Part shown: positions 47,901 to 51,315 of the stretch, one piece after another
How the letters are laid out: each line of letters starts with the position of its first letter
Position numbering within the stretch: the stretch's first letter is position 1
From: Phoronis australis
Lineage: Eukaryota > Phoronida > Phoronidae
NCBI GenBank assembly: GCA_002633005.1
Contig: NMRA01000314.1
Location: 346,898-406,897 of the forward strand
Reading direction: 5' to 3'
DNA: 60,000 nt
Made by a program: the position numbers and the translations under genes
The notes under the pieces: generated by a model
Told to the model about the DNA's origin: nothing
Seen by the model: the letters and a program-made list of their open reading frames with translations, nothing else
Databases searched by the model: none

Positions 47901-49884
47901 GTAGCATTTTAACTTCTTTCATTTTGGTAGACACATTTTCCAGTCCAAAACTGACGGATATTGTAGATTTTAAACTTCTCACTAAGTACTACACTTTTAC
48001 AAACTCTAGTTTGTGTTTTACTAATAGTACATTGGTACCAGTATCGACTTGGCAGTACCGGTATTGGTAACATAATGGTTTTCAATTATTAGTGCACAGA
48101 AGGTGGTAACAGAGGGTGTCTAATGTCGCCTCTTGCAGAACTGACTTAGAACCAGATAATGTTCCCACAAGGTATTGGGCCACACAGATGGCACTTTGAG
48201 CCGTGTCTAATGTCTCTCGCAAAACTGACTCAGTACCAGAGATAATGTTCCAACAAGGTATTGGGCCACACAGACGGCCCTTTGAGCCATGTCTAAAGTC
48301 ACCTCTCGTAGAACTGACTCAGTACCAGAAAATGTTCCAACAAGGTATTGGGTCACACAGATGGCACTTTGAGCCATATCTACAGTCACCTCTCACAGAA
48401 CAGACTACCTCAACAGTTCCAATCGATGTTGCCCCTCACTAATGGCACTCCGAGCCGTATCCAACGTTACCTCTCACAGTCCTTACAACGTACATCACAG
48501 TCTTACCTCAACTGTTCCAATAGATGTTGGCCTTCACTGATGGTACTATGGGCCGCGTCTAAGGTGGCCTCTCGCTGCTCGTGGAACTGATTCAGTATCT
48601 CCTCAGCGGCCTCTACAGTGTCAGCAATATCTTCACTACGTAGTTCTTGCTTCAGCTCCTCAAACCAAGCAGACAGCTGGAGGAAGCAACCACACAGTGA
48701 ACGGTGGGTAAAATAACTCAACTGCTGCAAAATTTCACCAGTTTGGGACAGTCTCAAAAATTCTGAACACCGAAATTTTAGCAGAAATTTAATTTTCTTT
48801 ATTCTGACGATTGGGTGTTGGATGATTTAGGTGTTCAAAAATCAGACACTGCGTTTGTTTCAACACAGTGCGAAAACAGACTTTGCAGTTCATCGAAAAT
48901 AACAGACCACGCAATGTTTTCACGTGTCCTCTTGCTTTTGGGACCGTTTATGTTGCCTACTTCTAAAATTGCACAAAATAATCGAGTTTTCACTGTCTCA
49001 ACACGGAAAATGTTTACCCTAAATCCTCTGCAGTGGAACAATAATGCAAAGATCCAGCTTGTCACAAGACGATATGACCTACCTAGTTCTTATGCGTGTG
49101 TATAGATGATGACTAAACCTACCCAGCTCTGTGGCGTGTGAATGGATGGTGATTAGACTTACCAAGCTCTGTGGCGTGTGTATAGATCCTAATATGCGCT
49201 TAACCAGGTTTGGTTATGCCTATCCGCTTGTAAAAACTACAAAGTCTAGGATGTAACGTCAACCAAATTGACATTCGTACCTTTGCAATATGTGTATTGA
49301 GCCTAGATTGACATTGCGCCTTACATTACAATATCATAAATGTATCAGTCTACATCCTTGATCAGTGTATTTGACGCCTAGAGACTTATTCAGGATGTTG
49401 GGTCATTGTACAGGAAAGAAGGACACAAAGAGTTTTGGGGCATGATTGCCGTTATCTCCCAAACCACGTTCAGGGTTGTGTTAATATCACCTAATAATAG
49501 TATAATAGTTCAGATTCATTTCCTGAATCACACACGTTAGCAGAGGTGAGTGATATTGATTGCTTTACTCTGCAGTATTCTAATGGAAAGTACAGATACA
49601 TAGAACTATAGCCTTGATACGTGTACATAGAGAACCCTCAGACTGACCTGTAACTAGTTATCCATGGCAACCTGCATATTAGACACCCTTACCTCTTTGG
49701 TGTGTATGTAGAAACCTACAGACATGTCCAGGATGTTGCGTCGTCGTTGTATCCTTTCCAGAAAGCTGTGCATGCGTGCCTCTAGCTCGTGTGACTCGTG
49801 CTGTATCTCGCGAGGATCACATTCGCCTGTCTGTGAAAGTTCATCGGCTGCTGCCAACAGCTTGTCCGCATTTGTAATGGTGTT
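11824..49884 (-). CDS. trio: Trio/Kalirin-family RhoGEF, internal part (21 exons)
   Basis: Twenty-one minus-strand exons, listed separately, splice in phase into 1032 codons without a stop. Domain order is that of Trio/Kalirin: spectrin repeats (about residues 1-625), DH domain with [15 protein letters not shown] (about 648-845), PH domain with WDPK, RKGRER and a C-terminal helix Trp (about 846-960), then a Ser/Thr-rich linker. In this family the first DH-PH unit loads GTP on Rac/RhoG at the membrane in axon guidance and cytoskeletal control, and the spectrin repeats scaffold partners. Family-typical stretches include [32 protein letters not shown] and [17 protein letters not shown]. Invertebrates usually have one Trio gene, so Trio is preferred over Kalirin. 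The gene is partial at both ends: no start, SEC14, SH3, second DH-PH, Ig or kinase exon was found. The duplicated block 29167-32110 is treated as allelic and counted once. Confidence 0.95.
12281..12432. mobile_element. short MITE with G/C-run termini
   Basis: The left end GGCGGATTTAAGGGGGGG is matched in inverted form by the right end CCCCCCC...TCCTGGATCCGCTCC, about 150 bp apart. The layout CGGAT(C/T)...GGGGGGG facing inwards is common in non-autonomous repeats of marine invertebrates, to my recollection. No coding capacity. Confidence 0.65.
12858..13260 (-). mobile_element. non-LTR retroelement 3' end-like remnant
   Basis: Read on the minus strand, a diverged stretch ends in GGACTACCCTCATTGTAAAT followed by an (ATAA)n tail (12858-12898 on plus). 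Such microsatellite tails are typical of CR1/L2-like LINE 3' ends. The upstream part (13100-13200) may be decayed coding sequence (NSHLKSF-like) with stops. Family assignment is uncertain. Confidence 0.4.
15118..15260 (-). CDS. trio: Trio exon 20: PH C-terminal helix and linker
   Basis: 143 nt, acceptor TCTGCAG, donor AGTCG|GTAAGT, leaving 2 nt. It encodes [20 protein letters not shown], then [16 protein letters not shown]. The Trp in KQTWV is the near-invariant PH helix Trp. The end (about HAHRSSR) is family linker with low similarity. Confidence 0.94.
15425..15590. repeat. 40-bp tandem repeat, 4 copies
   Basis: TTTCACATTGACACAGTG and CTCACACGGGTTTGCTTGTG repeat with period 40 (starts near 15428, 15468, 15508, 15548) with a few substitutions. 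The array lies in the intron upstream of exon 20 and creates the plus-strand reading frame there. Confidence 0.95.
16062..16579. mobile_element. inverted-repeat element flanking a SINE
   Basis: About 38 bp at 16062-16100 and 16540-16579 are inverted copies with an identical core, AGCACGCCACCTGTTGGCC. The termini enclose about 440 bp with the tRNA-like sequence and several AAAAAGAGGAAA repeats. A second small palindrome (AAGATTTATA.ATTCATA) flanks the left arm at about 16025-16130. This looks like a MITE that received a SINE, or a composite hairpin. Confidence 0.6.
16193..16258 (+). mobile_element. tRNA-derived SINE head
   Basis: It has an A-box-like TGGCTCAGTGG and a perfect B box GGTTCGAGTCC at normal tRNA spacing. 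A 5-bp T stem (CTAGG/CCTGG) and a 4-bp D stem can form. The anticodon stem does not pair and no clean acceptor or CCA-ready end exists, so this is a pol III promoter head of a SINE rather than a tRNA gene. The body beyond 16258 is AT-rich with A-run segments. Confidence 0.7.
16884..16988 (-). CDS. trio: Trio exon 19: PH domain
   Basis: 35 codons, phase 0, acceptor ATTTCAG, donor CTTAAG|GTAATT. It encodes [20 protein letters not shown], then [15 protein letters not shown], matching TRIO TSELGVTEHVEGDPCKFALWVGRTPTSDNKIVLK. Confidence 0.95.
16989..17498 (-). other. Trio intron 18-19
   Basis: About 510 bp. No repeat or coding signal recognised. Confidence 0.85.
17499..17681 (-). CDS. trio: Trio exon 18: PH domain N-terminal half
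   Basis: 61 codons, phase 0, acceptor TATTTAG, donor CTTATG|GTGAGT. It encodes [20 protein letters not shown], then [17 protein letters not shown] and [18 protein letters not shown], matching TRIO GELILQESFQVWDPKTLIRKGRERHLFLFEMSLVFSKEVKDSSG. These are the first beta strands of the PH domain that follows DH1. Confidence 0.96.
17682..19706 (-). other. Trio intron 17-18
   Basis: About 2 kb. It contains a small direct repeat of CAATCAAGCATGGCCA (17923-17970) and a GATGAT-rich microsatellite (18725-18765). The plus-strand open frame at 19200-19766 looks non-coding. Confidence 0.8.
18725..18765. repeat. imperfect GAT microsatellite
   Basis: Imperfect GAT/GGT trinucleotide run in the intron before exon 17. 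Confidence 0.9.
19707..19784 (-). CDS. trio: Trio exon 17: end of DH domain
   Basis: 26 codons, phase 0, acceptor TTGTAG, donor GTGGAG|GTATGT. It encodes [20 protein letters not shown], then MLDGVE, matching [28 protein letters not shown]. The KAND motif lies on the last DH helix, whose Asn/Asp contact switch 2 of Rac/Rho in solved DH complexes. Confidence 0.96.
19785..21604 (-). other. Trio intron 16-17
   Basis: A 1.8-kb intron largely made of a degenerate array of about 145-bp units (20150-21420), described separately. Confidence 0.8.
20150..21420. repeat. degenerate array of about 145-bp units
   Basis: At least six diverged units, each with a core like AACACATCTGCCAAATTTCA followed by TAATGATCC. 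Cores begin near 20213, 20345, 20877, 21018, 21170 and 21317, so spacing within clusters is about 130-150 bp. Between cores lie variants of GCCACTAGGTGGCAC (20289, 20431, 20955). Units are too diverged for recent amplification. The core resembles dispersed invertebrate repeats of the 'CCAAATTTCATGATGATC' kind. Confidence 0.7.
21605..21739 (-). CDS. trio: Trio exon 16: DH domain, CR3
   Basis: 45 codons, phase 0, acceptor TTGCAG, donor ATCAAG|GTGCTC. It encodes [15 protein letters not shown], then [20 protein letters not shown] and [25 protein letters not shown] is the DH family CR3 signature that packs under the GTPase-binding surface. Confidence 0.97.
21740..22210 (-). other. Trio intron 15-16
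   Basis: About 470 bp, no feature recognised. Confidence 0.85.
22211..22370 (-). CDS. trio: Trio exon 15: DH domain
   Basis: 160 nt, acceptor GTTGCAG, donor TTTGAG|GTAAGA, completing an Asn codon with exon 14. It encodes [20 protein letters not shown], then [20 protein letters not shown] and HAGTFFE. This is nearly identical to the TRIO/KALRN DH core helices. Confidence 0.96.
22371..23321 (-). other. Trio intron 14-15
   Basis: About 950 bp. It holds the 44-bp array at 22941-23212; the rest is unremarkable. Confidence 0.85.
22941..23212. repeat. 44-bp minisatellite, 6 copies
   Basis: Units start with GTAATATGAATGTTATATA and contain CTATGTATACACA. Starts are at 22941, 22985, 23029, 23073, 23117 and 23169. 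One unit has an extra 8 bp (a duplicated AATG pair). The array begins about 110 nt past the donor of exon 14 on the minus strand. Confidence 0.96.
23322..23431 (-). CDS. trio: Trio exon 14: DH domain
   Basis: 110 nt, acceptor TTTGCAG, donor CAAAAA|GTTAGT, leaving 2 nt. It encodes [19 protein letters not shown], then [17 protein letters not shown], matching TRIO [38 protein letters not shown]. It is two residues longer than TRIO before PPAGIV. Confidence 0.93.
23432..23812 (-). other. Trio intron 13-14
   Basis: About 380 bp without a recognised element. Confidence 0.85.
23813..23983 (-). CDS. trio: Trio exon 13: start of DH (RhoGEF) domain
   Basis: 57 codons, phase 0, acceptor TCAACAG, donor GTTAAT|GTAAGG. 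An acidic/Ser-rich start ([13 protein letters not shown]) leads into [20 protein letters not shown] and [13 protein letters not shown]. This is helix alpha1/CR1 of the Trio first DH domain, whose conserved Glu contacts GTPase switch I. An alternative donor at GTTAATG inside the exon is possible; GTAAGG is chosen because alignment then continues without a gap into exon 14. Confidence 0.95.
23984..24921 (-). other. Trio intron 12-13
   Basis: About 940 bp. The donor end is a tandem array (24783-24915), the rest is unremarkable. Confidence 0.85.
24783..24915. repeat. donor-adjacent tandem array, about 32-bp units
   Basis: Four degenerate units of the type TACTG(C/T)CCCCTGTTGTT plus a CACACACCAC tail, ending 5-6 nt from the GT donor of exon 12. 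One of a set of minisatellites at the 5' ends of Trio introns in this window. Confidence 0.9.
24922..25104 (-). CDS. trio: Trio exon 12: last spectrin repeat before DH
   Basis: 61 codons, phase 0, acceptor TTCACAG, donor CTTGAG|GTAGCG. It encodes [20 protein letters not shown], then [20 protein letters not shown] and NKLGITLE, matching TRIO TKERVKLLIQLADGFCEKGH...DKRYRDFSLRMEKYRTSLEKALGI. A degenerate 31-32 bp tandem array starts within 10 nt of its donor. Confidence 0.95.
25105..26334 (-). other. Trio intron 11-12
   Basis: About 1.2 kb, AT-rich, with a small imperfect inverted repeat around 25950-26035 (CACATGGGCAAAACCTCTTG / CAAGAGGTTTTGCC). No coding signal. Confidence 0.75.
26335..26573 (-). 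CDS. trio: Trio exon 11: spectrin repeat
   Basis: 239 nt, acceptor CTATTAG, donor GCAAAG|GTTAGT, phase 0 at the end. It encodes [20 protein letters not shown], then [20 protein letters not shown] and [14 protein letters not shown], matching TRIO LQRENRVLHYWTMRKRRLDQCQQYVVFERSAKQAL...LLKEHEEFQITAK. The 5' 33-38 nt are repeated next to the N at 27254. Confidence 0.95.
26536..27253. repeat. left copy of duplication at N 27254
   Basis: Colinear with 27255-27758 apart from a 214-bp insertion (26780-26993) and scattered SNPs. 718 minus 504 equals exactly 214. It includes the 5' end of exon 11. Probably one haplotype. Confidence 0.92.
26780..26993. other. 214-bp haplotype-specific insertion
   Basis: Present only in the left copy. 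It is flanked by GGTATC at 26774-26779 and again at 26988-26993, like a 6-bp target-site duplication. No terminal inverted repeat or poly-A was seen. Either a small mobile insertion or, if ancestral, a deletion between short direct repeats in the other copy. Confidence 0.7.
27254..27254. other. single N at contig join
   Basis: The left copy stops here and the right copy restarts at the position equivalent to 26536. Confidence 0.95.
27255..27292 (-). other. truncated second copy of Trio exon 11 5' end
   Basis: About 33 exonic bases and the acceptor region repeat 26536-26573, cut off by the N at 27254. The one exonic difference (a His codon, CAT/CAC) is synonymous. Probably an allelic fragment at a contig join. 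Confidence 0.8.
27255..27758. repeat. right copy of duplication at N 27254
   Basis: Repeats 26536-27253 without the 214-bp insertion. It lies in the intron between exons 10 and 11. Confidence 0.92.
27934..28045 (-). CDS. trio: Trio exon 10: spectrin repeat
   Basis: 112 nt, acceptor TTGTATAG, donor CAAAA|GTGAGT, leaving 1 nt that completes an AGT Ser codon with exon 11. It encodes [19 protein letters not shown] and APEKNVK, matching TRIO ACTLARRNADVFLKYLHRN...APEQQVKN. Confidence 0.94.
28046..28493 (-). other. Trio intron 9-10
   Basis: About 450 bp. The 160 bp next to the exon 9 donor are a donor-containing tandem array (28333-28493). Confidence 0.85.
28333..28493. repeat. donor-copying tandem array after exon 9
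   Basis: On the minus strand the exon 9 donor region GTGTGTACTCATTGTAAGG recurs as GTGTGTACTCACAGTAAGG and GTGTGTACTCATAGTAAGG at spacings of about 70 and 60 nt. Each is followed by a related TCTGATGTGATGA-like tract. Two extra donor-like sites thus lie in the intron. Confidence 0.9.
28494..28640 (-). CDS. trio: Trio exon 9: spectrin repeat
   Basis: 49 codons, phase 0, acceptor TTGCAG, donor CTGAAG|GTGTGT. It encodes [19 protein letters not shown] and [14 protein letters not shown], close to [23 protein letters not shown]...[13 protein letters not shown]. Decoy copies of the donor region follow within 160 nt (28333-28493). Confidence 0.96.
29536..29727 (-). CDS. trio: second copy of Trio exon 8, probably the other haplotype
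   Basis: Equivalent to 31016-31207 with the same acceptor and donor. The two base differences I see in the exon are both synonymous (an Ala and a Ser codon). It lies in the left half of the head-to-tail duplication split by the 14-N gap. If real, it would insert 64 duplicated residues in a conserved spectrin repeat, which no family member has to my knowledge. I therefore read it as an unmerged allele, not a second exon. Confidence 0.75.
30522..30632 (-). other. truncated second copy of Trio exon 7 at assembly gap
   Basis: 111 nt matching 32000-32110, keeping the donor GAG|GTAAGA but losing the acceptor and first 9 nt into the N run at 30633. Two differences (a Pro and an Asn codon) are synonymous. 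Likely an allelic fragment left by the contig join. Confidence 0.85.
30633..30646. other. 14-base N gap
   Basis: Lies exactly at the junction of the two duplicate copies. Confidence 0.98.
31016..31207 (-). CDS. trio: Trio exon 8: spectrin repeat
   Basis: 64 codons, phase 0, acceptor TTTTCAG, donor GAAACA|GTAAGT. It encodes [20 protein letters not shown], then [20 protein letters not shown] and [12 protein letters not shown], matching TRIO KTHQSALQVQQKAEAMLQAN...HWQQLMLKMEDRLKLVNASVAFYKTSEQ. A second full copy at 29536-29727 encodes the same peptide. Confidence 0.94.
31640..31875. repeat. about 111-bp degenerate tandem duplication
   Basis: Two units beginning TTCTAGA(C/T)CCC and containing (G/C)TAGTCACATACATG(A/G)A, CACTTAGTTTCCATT and CAGTAGAC. 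The same pair occurs in the left haplotype copy at about 30160-30385. It sits 130-360 nt past the exon 7 donor and accounts for the plus-strand open frames there. Confidence 0.85.
32000..32119 (-). CDS. trio: Trio exon 7: spectrin repeat
   Basis: 40 codons, phase 0, acceptor TGTACAG, donor ATTGAG|GTAAGA. It encodes [20 protein letters not shown], then [20 protein letters not shown], matching TRIO VLGWIRNGESMLNAGL...SLQEAEQLQREHEQFQHAIE. A truncated second copy lies at 30522-30632 next to the 14-N gap; this copy is the intact one. Confidence 0.94.
32220..32534. repeat. degenerate repeats after exon 6 donor
   Basis: It includes a 9-bp repeat x3 (32468-32494) that reads CAGGTGAGG on the minus strand, i.e. 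three consensus 5' splice sites. It also has ACCTGCCAGCTGTGACTCAG (about 32242), which resembles the real exon end/donor ACCTGCCGTGACTCTG (32534-32549), and short CCCACTTCAGCACCGT repeats (32183-32226). Confidence 0.7.
32535..32717 (-). CDS. trio: Trio exon 6: spectrin repeat
   Basis: 61 codons, phase 0, acceptor TCCCAG, donor CGGCAG|GTAGGG. It encodes [33 protein letters not shown] and [17 protein letters not shown], matching TRIO VNEVQASGVELLC...VQDLLEFLHEKQQELD...[16 protein letters not shown]. The donor GTAGGG is weaker than three decoy CAG|GTGAGG sites 40-70 nt into the intron. Confidence 0.93.
34006..34069. repeat. 16-bp AT-rich tandem repeat, 4 copies
   Basis: AATACAATATAACTAA repeated with period 16. 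Confidence 0.95.
34069..34132. repeat. 32-bp tandem duplication
   Basis: TGTACCTCACAATCCCAGA followed by CAGACAATGCA, twice, directly after the 16-bp array. Confidence 0.95.
34690..34824. repeat. 44-bp degenerate tandem repeat
   Basis: GGTGCTGACCTCACCTCT recurs at about 34760 and 34804, with a weaker copy near 34700. On the minus strand this reads as an Asp/Asn-rich frame with a stop (TDNSNDG-type), so it may be decayed coding or plain minisatellite. Confidence 0.7.
34970..35180. repeat. dispersed repeat copy A
   Basis: Similar to 42325-42560. Shared CTTAACACCATCAGCT, then spaced TTTACTCAGGAATTTC-like and TTATGTA.AATA blocks. Roughly 65-70% similar by eye. Family unknown. Confidence 0.55.
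37525..37723. repeat. donor-proximal repeats after exon 5
   Basis: Minus-strand motif CTGGTGG(C/T)(T/G)GGT(A/G)ATAGGTG recurs three times (near 37691, 37605, 37525), the first copy starting within 20 nt of the donor. Each copy contains a GTGA(C/T) tract and GGTGAGG/GGTGGGG donor-like sites. Confidence 0.7.
37724..37885 (-). CDS. trio: Trio exon 5: spectrin repeat
   Basis: 54 codons, phase 0, acceptor TTGTAG, donor TGTCAG|GTAAGG. It starts [17 protein letters not shown] and ends [14 protein letters not shown], matching TRIO ISDLESWNDELSQQ...LTFDVIHQGQDLLQ. The first codon is ATG, but this is an internal exon with an AG acceptor directly before it, not a translation start. Confidence 0.93.
37886..38785 (-). 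other. Trio intron 4-5
   Basis: About 900 bp. Its 5' end (38630-38785) is made of exon-4-end duplications; the rest is featureless. Confidence 0.8.
38630..38785 (-). repeat. intronic copies of the exon 4 end (mirage-like)
   Basis: A unit of about 93 nt runs from inside exon 4 (AAGGCACGCCTCC at 38820) into the intron and recurs at 38727 and 38634. On the minus strand the first intronic copy still reads VKLEVCLQ, then after a 1-nt frameshift LLERNAWE and a GTATGA donor. The exon reads [24 protein letters not shown]. The second copy keeps only IVKLEVFL. A decayed tandem duplication of an exon end with its 5' splice site. Confidence 0.9.
38786..38901 (-). CDS. trio: Trio exon 4: spectrin repeat
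   Basis: 116 nt, acceptor TTTTCAG, donor TGGGAG|GTAAGA, in phase after exon 3. It encodes [17 protein letters not shown], then [19 protein letters not shown], matching TRIO VLQQLDEAQSQMEELF...KLELFLQLRIFERDAID. The 3' end of this exon and its donor are partially duplicated in the intron immediately downstream (38630-38785). Confidence 0.94.
38902..39251 (-). other. Trio intron 3-4
   Basis: About 350 bp without a recognised element. Confidence 0.85.
39252..39310 (-). CDS. trio: Trio exon 3: short inter-repeat linker
   Basis: 59 nt, acceptor TTTCCAG, donor AGAAG|GTAAGT. It completes the split Ser codon from exon 2 and leaves 1 nt. It encodes [20 protein letters not shown], corresponding to the vertebrate linker that ends in NHIETVLQQL. 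The exon is too short for an ORF scan; phase and the HIE match decide it. Confidence 0.85.
39951..40354. repeat. left copy of duplication at N 40355
   Basis: 404 bp nearly identical (two substitutions noticed) to 40356-40759. Confidence 0.95.
40356..40759. repeat. right copy of duplication at N 40355
   Basis: Starts immediately after the N. Same length and order as the left copy. Confidence 0.95.
41757..41868. repeat. 77-bp-period duplicated segment
   Basis: TTTTCGTCCAA(C/T)TT followed by GGATTTTCGC occurs at 41757 and again at 41834. Confidence 0.75.
42325..42560. repeat. dispersed repeat copy B
   Basis: Partner of 34970-35180 in the same orientation, with CTTAACACCATCAGCT at 42365. Confidence 0.55.
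43235..43302. repeat. 24-bp tandem repeat, about 2.8 copies
   Basis: ACACAGGTCAAAGTTCACAC plus AAAA, starts at 43235, 43259 and 43283, without visible divergence. Confidence 0.96.
44344..44427. repeat. 43-bp tandem duplication
   Basis: GAGCCTACAAGTATCATCTC repeated with period 43 and few differences. Confidence 0.95.
45958..45996. repeat. AAT microsatellite
   Basis: Imperfect (AAT/GAT)n run. Confidence 0.95.
46602..47838. mobile_element. 1.24-kb TIR element, non-autonomous DNA transposon
   Basis: The left end CTGTAAACTCGCGGGTTAAC is matched by the inverted right end GTTAACCCGCGAGTTTACGG, with 19 of 20 bases identical. TA flanks both ends (46600-46601, 47839-47840), as in Tc1/mariner-type insertions. 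Subterminal GGGCGATTACCC and GGGCGCTTAAACTG motifs recur near both ends (46626-46675; 47690-47815). Internal open frames are short and unrecognised, so it is probably non-autonomous. Confidence 0.88.
48122..48506 (-). repeat. intronic copies of the exon 2 end (mirage-like)
   Basis: At least four units of 80-90 nt lie directly downstream of the exon 2 donor (about 48406-48484, 48320-48405, 48231-48319, 48149-48230, plus a partial). The nearest copy encodes [14 protein letters not shown], then RLELLR and a GTAG donor, against the exon's [19 protein letters not shown]. More distant copies read [15 protein letters not shown] and [15 protein letters not shown]. Similarity falls with distance from the exon, so the exon end plus its splice site is the source. 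Confidence 0.93.
48507..48676 (-). CDS. trio: Trio exon 2: spectrin repeat
   Basis: 170 nt, acceptor CTCCAG, donor TTGAG|GTAAGA, leaving 2 nt of a split codon. It encodes [12 protein letters not shown] through [19 protein letters not shown], matching the TRIO segment LWTWLEELQKEL...EGEDLIQQLR. The last 80 or so bases of this exon are copied several times in the following intron (see 48122-48506). Reading through the donor meets TAA at once. Confidence 0.94.
48677..49692 (-). other. Trio intron 1-2
   Basis: About 1 kb. A degenerate 45-47 bp repeat (GCGTGTGTATAGAT, CTCTGTGGCGTGTG) occupies 49083-49190; the rest is unremarkable. Confidence 0.8.
49083..49190. repeat. 45-47 bp degenerate repeat, 3 copies
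   Basis: Units contain ACC(T/C)A(C/G)C(C/T)AG(T/C)TCT and GCGTGTG(T/A)AT(A/G)GAT, each ending in a GATGATGACTA- or GATGGTGATTA-like tract. Confidence 0.8.
49693..49884 (-). CDS. trio: Trio exon 1 of window: spectrin repeat
   Basis: 64 codons, phase 0 at both ends, acceptor TTGTAG and donor GAG|GTAAGG. It starts [20 protein letters not shown] and includes TGECDPRE and [15 protein letters not shown], the spectrin segment just before the LW-(T/S)W-LEEL helix in vertebrate TRIO. This is the most upstream exon I can place; the preceding exon, ending near EEVAQ in vertebrates, was not found with confidence. Confidence 0.93.
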
Positions 49885-50358
49885 CTACAAAACAATGGAT
49901 AGTTTTCACTGTTGGGCAAAGGAACACATCCCATCTCTGCCAAAGACCTTCTAATTAGAGTTCCTTAATGCAAACCGTCTGAGGTTGGGCATCTTAAGTC
50001 TCTAGGCTTCCTGGCGTAGTTGAAGACTTCCTGGTCATCTGTTTTGAGACATGATAAAAATGCAACAGTGTTGCAATAATAGAGAGGTCAAGTGATATAA
50101 ATTTCTTTGAGGGTTTTGTTTACAAGTTCTATCGAAGCACTACCAATGCCGGTCTCCTCCTTCCGCCACCAGTGGGAACAGTGACATGTATGAAGGGGAC
50201 TTAACACTGTGGTCAATAACACACCTTGTCTTCATGTGTCACTGCTGGATTATGAGGGTTAGCGATACTGCGCTCTTGATTACATGGATAAAGTTTGCAG
50301 TTTGTTCTTACACTTAGCATGAAGAACAGAACCAATTTGCATGGAATGTACCTAAATT

Positions 50359-50424
50359 AGCTTTTGAACTCTTTTCAACATTCTATATTTTAGCTTCTGA
50401 ACTCTTTTCAACATTCTATATTTT
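50359..50424. repeat. 33-bp tandem duplication
   Basis: AGCTT(T/C)TGAACTCTTTTCAA followed by CATTCTATATTTT, twice, one difference. Confidence 0.96.
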
Positions 50425-50937
50425 AAAGTAGTAACTAAATACACCTATATCCTTAAACACAGCACTCAATGACAGATGATTGCATTTAATGAACACAATT
50501 CAGGGACTTAATTCTCAATAGAGGTGAGTGTTTCTAATGTTTAAAGTTCATTGAACTCAAACAGGAGACAACTTACTTAACTCTCATTTTACAAACAATA
50601 AAAAATTGAAACAAAAAATTAAAATGCCAATTAAAGTTCAATTTCACCGACAATACCAAATCAGGAATTAGTTTTTGTTTATTCACAAATTGTTATTTAA
50701 TGATACCGTAACTTGAAAACTAACTGATATTAACACATTCAAAGTTCCTAATTTGTGTACCTTTAAAAAACACTTACAGAAAAATCCATCTCCCCAATTT
50801 CGAGCAAAAATAAGTGCCCTTTAGTACTATTTTTGATTTTTCAAGGGCTTCTTAACATTAAAACTTTGTATAATGGTAGCTGTTGTATAAAACTTGCACA
50901 AGGAAATGCCTTTAATTGAGTACTGCATGTGTTGTGT

Positions 50938-50995
50938 TGAAAAAATAATAAAATAAAATTTGACTTGCCAGCCAAATCATGTTCTAAATTAGAGA
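50938..50995. repeat. dispersed repeat fragment (3 copies in window)
   Basis: AATAAAATTTGACTTGCCAG and a following TGTTCTAAA match AATAAAATTTCACTTGTCAG at about 500-540 and a more diverged copy at 53447-53490. Same orientation; family unknown. Confidence 0.55.
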
Positions 50996-51180
50996 CCCTT
51001 TTACAATACAAAATAAAGCATCTCACCCAAGTATCTAACTTTTCAGATGGAACTATACTTGACTTACTAAAATTATTTCATCAATTTCCCAGACAATTTG
51101 CTAAGTCAACATATGAGCATAGATGTAGTCATTTTTATATTTGTTTTGTTAATTGTTACCATGTAATAGTCTGAAGTGAC

Positions 51181-51315
51181 AAATAAGCCCAGTTGAGGAT
51201 GGGCACCTACTGTTATTACTATTCAAAATAAGCCCAATTGAGGATGGGCACCTACTGTTATTACTATTCAAAATAAGCCCAATTGAGGATGGGCACCTAC
51301 TGTTATTACTATTCA
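51181..51315. repeat. 45-bp tandem repeat, 3 copies
   Basis: AAATAAGCCCA(G/A)TTGAGGAT followed by GGGCACCTACTGTTATTACT, period 45, one difference. Confidence 0.97.

Larger units (their letters stand above)
39311..48506 (-). other. Trio intron 2-3 (9.2 kb)
   Basis: The longest in-window intron. It holds the duplication at 39951-40759, a dispersed repeat (42325), a 24-bp repeat (43235), a 43-bp repeat (44344), an AAT microsatellite (45958), the 46602-47838 element and, at its donor end, the exon-2-derived array. No nested gene was found. Confidence 0.8.

Noticed and set aside
48207-48389. 60-codon minus-strand open frame as a separate small gene
   Set aside because: It is two decayed copies of the exon 2 end, not an independent gene.
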